11,597 nucleotides of DNA, taken from the NCBI GenBank assembly GCA_024710825.1, contig JANJUA010000322.1, positions 1 to 11,597 on the forward strand. Direction: 5' to 3'. The notes beneath the pieces were generated by a model that was not told the DNA's origin, did not search any database, and saw only the letters and a list, made by a program, of their open reading frames with translations. This stretch comes from Solirubrobacteraceae bacterium. GTDB lineage: Bacteria; Actinomycetota; Thermoleophilia; Solirubrobacterales; Solirubrobacteraceae. Position numbers and translations under genes: made by a program. Below are positions 7,207 through 11,597 of this stretch, piece after piece. Numbering within the stretch: the first letter of the stretch is position 1; each line of letters starts with the position of its first letter.

Positions 7207-8066
7207 GACGTGCGGGCGGGGTTCAGCAGGCCGTGGCGCTCGAGCACGGAGCGGATCTGCGCCCGCTCGTCGTCAGAGGCCTCGACGAGCGGCAGGCGCA
7301 GCCCGCCGGTTCGGAGTCCGATCATCTGGAGGGCCGCCTTCACGGGGATGGGGTTCACGGTCAGGCCCATTAGGGCGTAGATGTCATGCAGCTCGGCGTC
7401 GATCGCGGCGCGGTTGGAGGGCTCGTCGACCATGCGGCGCATCTGGTCGCCGACCAGATGGCTGGCCACGAGGATACCCCCGGCGCCGCCCATCTCGAGC
7501 GTCGGCAGGAAGGCGTCGTCGTTGCCGGCGTAGACCTCCAGGCCGTCGATGGGCGCGAGGTTGTCGTTGTTGGCCTGCTTGACGCCGACGATGCCGTCGA
7601 TCTGCCCGAGCTCGGCAAGCTGCTCGTTGGAGATGTCGAGCGCCGTGCGGCTGGGGATGTTGTAGAGCAGGATCGGCTTGTCGGTCGCCTTGGCGATCTC
7701 GGTGTAGTGGGCGACGAGGCCGCGCATGTTCGGCCGGTTGTAGTACGGGGTGACCGAGAGGGTCGCGTCGACTCCGAGCTCGGTGGAGCGCTCGGTGAGG
7801 TGCACGGCGTGGCGCGTGTCGTTGGAGCCGGTGCCCGCGATGACGGTCATGCCCGTGGGACGCTCGGCGAGCGCCAGCTCGATCAGCCGCAGGTGCTCCT
7901 CGTCGTTGAGCGTGGCCGCCTCGCCGGTGCTGCCGCAGACGACGACGCCGTCGCTGCCGTGCGCGGCGAGATGGCGCAGGAGCGCCACGAACGCCTCCTC
8001 GTCCACCTGGAGGCGGTCGTCGAAGGGCGTGACGATGGCGGTGATGACCGTGCCGAGGGAGCCCAC
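7203..8066 (-). CDS. dapA: 4-hydroxy-tetrahydrodipicolinate synthase (DapA), 287 aa
   Basis: Class I aldolase that condenses pyruvate with aspartate semialdehyde, the first committed step of the diaminopimelate/lysine pathway, supplying peptidoglycan and protein. Key residues by analogy with the E. coli enzyme are the Schiff-base lysine K163 (GVKQANN), Y135 and R140 (LYNIPSR), and Y108/Y109 (TPYYNRP). The GTTGE loop reads GSTGEA (45-50), with Ser replacing the first Thr, a conservative change that keeps the hydroxyl. The GTG at 8066 gives 'MGSLGTVITAIVTPFD', matching the family N-terminus; the reading frame stays open for 2 kb upstream only because stops are rare here, and that extension lies antisense to the helicase gene. 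No Shine-Dalgarno is seen, but a -10-like element ends exactly 7 nt before the start. It overlaps rnj downstream; dapB, the next pathway step, is 3 kb away on the same strand. Confidence 0.96.
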   Translation of the reverse strand: MGSLGTVITAIVTPFDDRLQVDEEAFVALLRHLAAHGSDGVVVCGSTGEAATLNDEEHLRLIELALAERPTGMTVIAGTGSNDTRHAVHLTERSTELGVDATLSVTPYYNRPNMRGLVAHYTEIAKATDKPILLYNIPSRTALDISNEQLAELGQIDGIVGVKQANNDNLAPIDGLEVYAGNDDAFLPTLEMGGAGGILVASHLVGDQMRRMVDEPSNRAAIDAELHDIYALMGLTVNPIPVKAALQMIGLRTGGLRLPLVEASDDERAQIRSVLERHGLLNPARTS

Positions 8067-8073
8067 GGGTCGC

Positions 8074-8082
8074 AGTATCTCA
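8074..8082 (-). promoter_or_regulatory. Extended -10 promoter for a possibly leaderless dapA mRNA
   Basis: Read on the minus strand, TGAGATACT (8082 to 8074) fits an extended -10 (TGn plus GATACT, which matches TATAAT at four positions). Seven bases then precede the GTG of dapA, putting transcription start at or next to the start codon. No -35 is recognisable, which is compatible with an extended -10, and no ribosome binding site is seen. Confidence 0.5.
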
Positions 8083-8116
8083 GGCGTCGCCGACGGCGGC
8101 CCGCCGGGTCGGCTCG

Positions 8117-8122
8117 TAAGGT
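8117..8122 (+). promoter_or_regulatory. Candidate -10 element (or ribosome binding site) for the helicase gene
   Basis: TAAGGT fits the actinobacterial TANNNT -10 pattern and ends 7 nt before the GTG at 8130, the spacing expected for a leaderless transcript. The same bases (TAAGG) could instead serve as a Shine-Dalgarno sequence 8 nt before the start on a longer transcript. No clear -35 is present. Confidence 0.4.
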
Positions 8123-8129
8123 CGCCGGT

Positions 8130-10301
8130 GTGACGGCAGACTTGCTGGTGGCGGAGATCGCCCGCGTGCGCTACGCGGCCGACGACGGCGGCTTCGCGGT
8201 GCTCGACGCGACCTCCGACGACGGCGAGCAGGTCGTGCTGTGCGGGCCGGTCGCCCACCTGCACGCGGGCGACGCGGTCGAGGCGCGGGGCGCCTGGCGC
8301 GAGCACCCGCGCCACGGGCGCCAGTTCGTCGTGGTCTCGCTGCGGGTGGCCGAGCCGACCTCGGACGAGGCGCTGCTCGCGGTCCTCTCCTCGGTCAAGC
8401 ACGTCGGGCGGCGGGGCGCCGAGCTCCTGCTGGCGCGCCACGGCCCGGGCGTGCTCGACGCGGTGGACGCCGACCCGCACGCGGCGCTGCGGGCGGTGCC
8501 GGGGATCGGGCCGGTGCGCATCGGCCCGGCGGTCGAGGCGTGGCGGGAGGCGCGGGCGCTGCGCGCGGTGCGCCTCTTCCTCGACGCCCACGACGTGCCC
8601 GCGGCGGTGGCGGGCCGAGTGGTGCGCGCGCTGGGCGCGGGGGCGGTGGACGTGCTGACGATCGACCCGTACCGCCTGACCGAGCTCGAAGGCGTGGGCT
8701 TCGCGACCGCGGACGCGCTCGCCCGGGCGCTGGGCGTGGCGCCCGACGACCCGCGGCGGCTGGCCGCGGGGGTGCTCCACACGCTGCGCGAGGCGGAGTC
8801 CGACGGCCACTGCCACCTGCCCCTGCCGGAGCTGCACGCCCGCGCGCGGCGCCTGCTCGGCCCCCGCGACGTCGACGGCGCCCTGACCGCGCTGGCGACC
8901 AGCGGCGCGATCGTGACCGGATCCGGGTCGCCGCGCGACACGTGCGCCGGACCGCCGGCGCCGGGCGACGCGGATACGGCGCACGCCATCGTCGCCGCCG
9001 CGCGGGTCGATCGCGTCGAGACACGCCTGGCGGATCGGATCCGCGCGCTGCTCGCGGCGGAGCCCGCGCACGGGACCGAGCCGCCCGGGCGGCCGTCCGG
9101 CGGCGCCTTCTCCCCCACCGACGCCCAGTGGCACGCCGTCGAGCGCGCCCTGCGCCACCGCCTGTCGATCCTGACGGGCGGGCCCGGCGTGGGCAAGACC
9201 GCCACGCTGCGCACGCTGGTGGAGGTGCTCCAGCGGCGACGGCTGCGCGCGCGGCTCTGCGCCCCGACGGGCAAGGCGGCGCGCCGGATGGCCGAGGCGA
9301 CCGGCGCGGAGGCGTCGACCATCCACCGTCTGCTCGGCTGGCAGCCCGGCGAGGGCTTCGTCCACGGGCCGGCCGACCCGATCCCCGGCACGGACGTGCT
9401 CATCGTCGACGAGGCCTCGATGCTCGACGTGTACCTCGCGGGCGCGCTGCTCGGCGCGGTCGGCGACCGCACCCACGTCGTGCTCGTCGGGGACCCCGAC
9501 CAGCTGGCGCCCGTCGGCCCGGGGCGCGTGCTCGACGACCTGCTCGCCTCCGAGGAGGTGCCCGTCACGCGCCTCACCGAGGTCTTCCGCCAGGCGGCCC
9601 GCTCGCTCATCGTCCGCACCGCGCACGCCTTCAACGACGGCCGGCCCGTCGCGGCGCCGACCGAGCTCGAGGTCGAGCGCGACTACTACTTCGTCCGCCG
9701 CGAGGGGCCGGCGGCGATCTTCTCCGAGGTCGTCTCGCTCGCCGCCGCCCGACTGCCCGCCCACCTCGGCCTCGACGCGCGCGCCGACGTCCAGGTGCTC
9801 GCCCCGATGCACAAGGGGCCGGTGGGGATCGAGGCGTTCAACGAGGCGCTGCGGGCGCAGCTCAACCCCGACGGAAAGCCGATCCCCGGCACCGGGCTGC
9901 GGGTCGGCGACCGCGTCGTCCAGACCCGCAACGACCACGAGCTGCAGCTGATGAACGGGGAGATCGGCGTGCTCGTCGACCACGACCGCGAGGACGGCCG
10001 AGCGCTGCTCGCCACCGACGACGGTCGGACGCTGGCGATGGACGACCGCGCGCTCGACACGCTGCGCCTCGCCCACGCGATGAGCGTCCACAAGGCGCAG
10101 GGCAGCTCGGCGCCCGCGATCGTGGTGCCGATCACGAGCGCGCACCGGATCATGCTGACGCGCAACCTCGTCTACACGGCGCTGACCCGCGCGGAGCGGA
10201 TGGCCGTCTTCGTCGGCGAGCCGGCCGCGCTCGAGCTGGCGCTGCACCGGGTCGACGCCCGCCTGCGCCACACCCGCCTGCGCGAGCTGGTCGCGGCGTG
10301 A
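8130..10301 (+). CDS. recD2: RecD2-like SF1B DNA helicase, 723 aa
   Basis: ATP-dependent 5'-3' DNA helicase of the RecD2 (RecD/TraA) group, linked to DNA repair and replication stress where studied. Order: an N-terminal OB-like domain (about 3-80); helix-hairpin-helix repeats (about 88-210, including 'VPGIGPVRIGPAVEAW' and 'LEGVGFATADALARALG'); then the helicase core with Walker A GGPGVGKT at 350-357, Walker B DEASM at 427-431, motif III GDPDQLAP from about 454, 'LTEVFRQ', HKAQGS at 654-659 and YTALTRAE at 682-689. The N-terminal OB and HhH parts separate it from RecD of RecBCD, and no recB or recC neighbour is visible. Residues about 266-290 (after 'SGAIVTGSGSPRD') look Ala/Asp-rich instead of the usual 'vYLP..yr.E' link. 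GTG at 8130 begins right at the conserved 'LLVAEIARVRY' block; earlier in-frame sequence is antisense to dapA. Divergent from dapA, convergent with the dapB group. Confidence 0.93.
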   Translation: MTADLLVAEIARVRYAADDGGFAVLDATSDDGEQVVLCGPVAHLHAGDAVEARGAWREHPRHGRQFVVVSLRVAEPTSDEALLAVLSSVKHVGRRGAELLLARHGPGVLDAVDADPHAALRAVPGIGPVRIGPAVEAWREARALRAVRLFLDAHDVPAAVAGRVVRALGAGAVDVLTIDPYRLTELEGVGFATADALARALGVAPDDPRRLAAGVLHTLREAESDGHCHLPLPELHARARRLLGPRDVDGALTALATSGAIVTGSGSPRDTCAGPPAPGDADTAHAIVAAARVDRVETRLADRIRALLAAEPAHGTEPPGRPSGGAFSPTDAQWHAVERALRHRLSILTGGPGVGKTATLRTLVEVLQRRRLRARLCAPTGKAARRMAEATGAEASTIHRLLGWQPGEGFVHGPADPIPGTDVLIVDEASMLDVYLAGALLGAVGDRTHVVLVGDPDQLAPVGPGRVLDDLLASEEVPVTRLTEVFRQAARSLIVRTAHAFNDGRPVAAPTELEVERDYYFVRREGPAAIFSEVVSLAAARLPAHLGLDARADVQVLAPMHKGPVGIEAFNEALRAQLNPDGKPIPGTGLRVGDRVVQTRNDHELQLMNGEIGVLVDHDREDGRALLATDDGRTLAMDDRALDTLRLAHAMSVHKAQGSSAPAIVVPITSAHRIMLTRNLVYTALTRAERMAVFVGEPAALELALHRVDARLRHTRLRELVAA

Positions 10302-10347
10302 CGAGATGTGAGAAACGCCGGAGGGGTCGACGGAAATCACATCTCGT
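10301..10347. terminator. Perfect 11-bp inverted repeat between convergent genes, probable bidirectional terminator
   Basis: ACGAGATGTGA (10301-10311) is repeated as its exact reverse complement TCACATCTCGT (10337-10347), separated by 25 nt. The left arm begins on the last base of the helicase stop codon and the right arm ends 5 bp from the stop of the convergent small gene. The arms are about half A/T, clearly poorer in GC than the surroundings. The long loop and absence of a T-run are atypical for a classical intrinsic terminator, so a dispersed palindromic element or a protein-binding site is the alternative. Confidence 0.6.
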
Positions 10348-10352
10348 GGCGG

Positions 10353-10682
10353 TCAACGGTCGAGGGCGTCCGTGTAGCGGCGCGGCACACGGGCGGCGAC
10401 GCCCTCCTCCCACAGCGTGATGACGACGAGCTCACCGCCGCGGACGTCGTGGCGGCAGACGAACACGAGCGAGCGGTCCTCGACGTCCGCGACGCGCACG
10501 GCGCCGCGCTCGCCGGGCTCGGCCCGGCCGGCCGCCCACGCCCGAGCGACCCGGGCGGCGACGTCGAGCCGGGCGTCGAGCGTCCCGCGGACGCGCTGGC
10601 GGTAGCGGTCCGCGGCGTGGTCGGTCACCGCGACCGTGACGCCGGGCGGACGCGACGGCGTCCGCCGCCCCTCGCCCGTCAC
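10353..10682 (-). CDS. Uncharacterised small basic/charged protein, 109 aa (or 91 aa from an internal start)
   Basis: Not assigned to a family. The GTG at 10682 overlaps the stop of the upstream UspA-like gene as GTGA, the arrangement used repeatedly in this window. The first 18 residues are low-complexity (Arg/Pro/Gly), however, and a GTG at 10628 would start directly at 'VTDHAADRYRQRV', which looks like the true fold beginning. Neither start has a good ribosome binding site. The body shows 'HAADRYRQRV' (22-31 in the long form), an Ala/Arg-rich helix, then beta-like 'SLVFVCRHD' and 'GELVVITLWEEG', ending 'RRYTDALDR'. A short helix with H..ER/QR followed by beta strands is reminiscent of small RelE/DUF4258-type proteins, but this is resemblance only. 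Last gene of the dapB-side operon, ending 5 bp from the inverted repeat. Confidence 0.65.
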   Translation of the reverse strand: MTGEGRRTPSRPPGVTVAVTDHAADRYRQRVRGTLDARLDVAARVARAWAAGRAEPGERGAVRVADVEDRSLVFVCRHDVRGGELVVITLWEEGVAARVPRRYTDALDR

Positions 10683-11089
10683 GCGCGCAGCGCCGGCACC
10701 GCCGACCGCGCCTCCACGTGTCGCACGAGCGCGTCGGTCGCCCGCTGCACGCGCTGCGGGACGTCGCAGCCCAGCCAGCGCGACAGGTGCCCAGGCAGCG
10801 TCACGACGACGATCTCGTCGTGGCGGGCGGGATCGTAGGCGTCGAGCACCGCGTGCACCGGGTCGCCATCCTGCGCGACGCTGCCGTGCGCGTCCACACC
10901 CGCCGCCCGCAGCACCTCGAGCGCCCCCGCCAGCCGAGCCCGCGCCGCATCGCGATTGCCCACCTCCACCGGGATGGTCAGCGTCACCCGGATCGGTCCC
11001 GAACGCGCCCGGTCGCGCAGGTACGAGACGAGCTCTCCCGAGCCGGCGGTGCGGTTGGCGACGACGAGCAGATGGGTCGTCCACGGCAT
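10679..11089 (-). CDS. UspA-like alpha/beta hypothetical protein, 136 aa
   Basis: Opens with a hydrophobic strand and turn, 'HLLVVANRTAGSGEL' (6-20), then alternating helices and strands, 'VTLTIPVEV' (35-43), 'DEIVVVTLPGHLSRWLGCDVPQRV' (91-114), closing with a short helix and 'ALVRHVEA'. The layout and the 'DEIvv.TLP...SRWL..D.P.RV' block match a recurrent group of actinobacterial small proteins with a universal-stress-protein-like fold. A classical UspA nucleotide-binding G-2x-G-9x-G(S/T) motif is not evident, so nucleotide binding is not assumed. ATG at 11089 is preceded six bases upstream by GGAGGAGG (11103-11096), a strong ribosome binding site that can fold into a hairpin. It starts 43 bp after the dapB stop on the same strand and overlaps the next small gene by 4 bp. 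Function unknown; co-transcription with dapB is likely. Confidence 0.75.
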   Translation of the reverse strand: MPWTTHLLVVANRTAGSGELVSYLRDRARSGPIRVTLTIPVEVGNRDAARARLAGALEVLRAAGVDAHGSVAQDGDPVHAVLDAYDPARHDEIVVVTLPGHLSRWLGCDVPQRVQRATDALVRHVEARSAVPALRA

Positions 11090-11090
11090 G

Positions 11091-11103
11091 GGAGGCCTCC
11101 TCC
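11091..11103 (-). promoter_or_regulatory. Hairpin enclosing the ribosome binding site of the UspA-like gene
   Basis: On the minus strand the 13 bases read GGAGGAGGCCTCC. GGAGG (11103-11099) can pair with CCTCC (11095-11091) around an AGG loop, and one base later comes the ATG. The Shine-Dalgarno is thus paired with an anti-Shine-Dalgarno-like stretch directly in front of the start codon, which could lower or regulate initiation. The alternative pairing to the ribosome uses the AGGAGG part. Confidence 0.4.
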
Positions 11104-11132
11104 AGACGGGTCCCCCGAGATTACCCCCGCGC

Positions 11133-11597
11133 TCACGCCTCGAACAGCAGCTGCTCCAGCCCGACGACCGGCGACGATTCGAGCGAGCCCACCTTCCGGA
11201 TCGCCAGCAGCACGCCCGGCATGAACGATTCGCGGTCGATCGAGTCGTGGCGGATCGTCAGCGTCTGCCCGACGTCGCCGAGGATGACCTCCTGGTGGGC
11301 CACGAGCCCCGGCAGCCGGACCGAGTGGATCGGCACGTCGCCCTCCATCAGCTCCGCCGTCCGGGCCGCCGTCCCGCTCGGGGCGTCGACCTTGCGGTCG
11401 TGGTGAAGCTCGACGATCTCCGCCCGCGCCATGTGCCGCGACGCCTCCGCGGCGAAGCGCATCATCAGCACCGCGCCGATCGCGAAGTTCGGCGCGACGA
11501 AGGCGTTGGCGCTCGAGCGCCCGGCCGCCGCGCGCAGCGCGTCGAGGTCGAATCCGGTCGTCCCGACGACGACGTGCACCCCGGCCTCGAGGCAGGC
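11133..11597 (-). CDS. dapB: 4-hydroxy-tetrahydrodipicolinate reductase (DapB), C-terminal part (5' end outside window)
   Basis: NAD(P)H-dependent reductase that converts the DapA product to tetrahydrodipicolinate in the diaminopimelate/lysine pathway. The frame is open to the right edge, so the N-terminal part of the nucleotide-binding domain is missing; 154 residues remain. They start '[16 protein letters not shown]', the end of the cofactor domain, then '[12 protein letters not shown]' and the catalytic signature '[15 protein letters not shown]', with the two His at visible residues 65-66 and the Lys at 69, and finally the dimer/substrate domain ending 'GLEQLLFEA'. A GTG at 11579 lies within the conserved 'VHVVVGTTG' strand and is not the real start. 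Stop at 11133-11135. It is followed by the UspA-like and small genes on the same strand. Confidence 0.96.
   Translation of the reverse strand, partial: ACLEAGVHVVVGTTGFDLDALRAAAGRSSANAFVAPNFAIGAVLMMRFAAEASRHMARAEIVELHHDRKVDAPSGTAARTAELMEGDVPIHSVRLPGLVAHQEVILGDVGQTLTIRHDSIDRESFMPGVLLAIRKVGSLESSPVVGLEQLLFEA

Noticed and set aside
7203..10340. 1045-codon minus-strand open frame running from dapA through the helicase region
   Set aside because: Only the last 287 codons encode a recognisable protein (DapA). The rest is Arg/Gly/Val-rich antisense of the helicase gene, open because stop codons are rare at this GC content.

Overview
The window is very GC-rich and densely packed, with many GTG starts and 4-bp ATGA/GTGA gene overlaps. 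The genes recognised (a LacI-type regulator, RNase J, DapA, DapB and a RecD2-type helicase) suggest a high-GC actinobacterium. The style resembles Solirubrobacterales/Thermoleophilia, but that placement is an inference from composition and gene content, not a computed result. No tRNA, rRNA, CRISPR array or insertion sequence was seen.

Left part (1-4724, all + strand): a catabolic module. It opens with the C-terminal part of a LacI-family regulator, overlapped by 4 bp by a short AMP-forming acyl-CoA synthetase. A 109-bp gap follows, holding a sigma70-like promoter and two LacI-type palindromes, one in the -35/-10 spacer and one just downstream of the predicted transcription start. After this come an enolase-superfamily enzyme of the mandelate racemase subgroup and, overlapping it by 4 bp, a neutral-ceramidase-like hydrolase. 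That hydrolase is leaderless at the protein level and has Leu where the canonical nucleophile Ser is expected. The simplest reading is that the LacI protein senses a substrate or intermediate and controls the enolase/ceramidase-like pair; the substrate is unknown.

Middle part (4761-8066, all - strand): dapA (lysine/cell wall precursor synthesis), then rnj (RNase J) overlapping it by 4 bp, then a small secreted metzincin-type zinc protease. dapA and the + strand RecD2-like helicase gene are divergent and only 63 bp apart. Each has a -10-like hexamer exactly 7 nt before its GTG, which points to two back-to-back, possibly leaderless promoters with overlapping upstream regions.

Right part (10353-11597, - strand): the 3' part of dapB, then a UspA-like hypothetical protein whose ribosome binding site lies in a small hairpin, then a small uncharacterised protein overlapping it by 4 bp. 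These converge on the helicase gene, and a perfect 11-bp inverted repeat sits exactly between the convergent stops. The dapB ... dapA-rnj order is familiar from actinobacteria; here an inverted helicase gene and two small genes lie between dapB and dapA.
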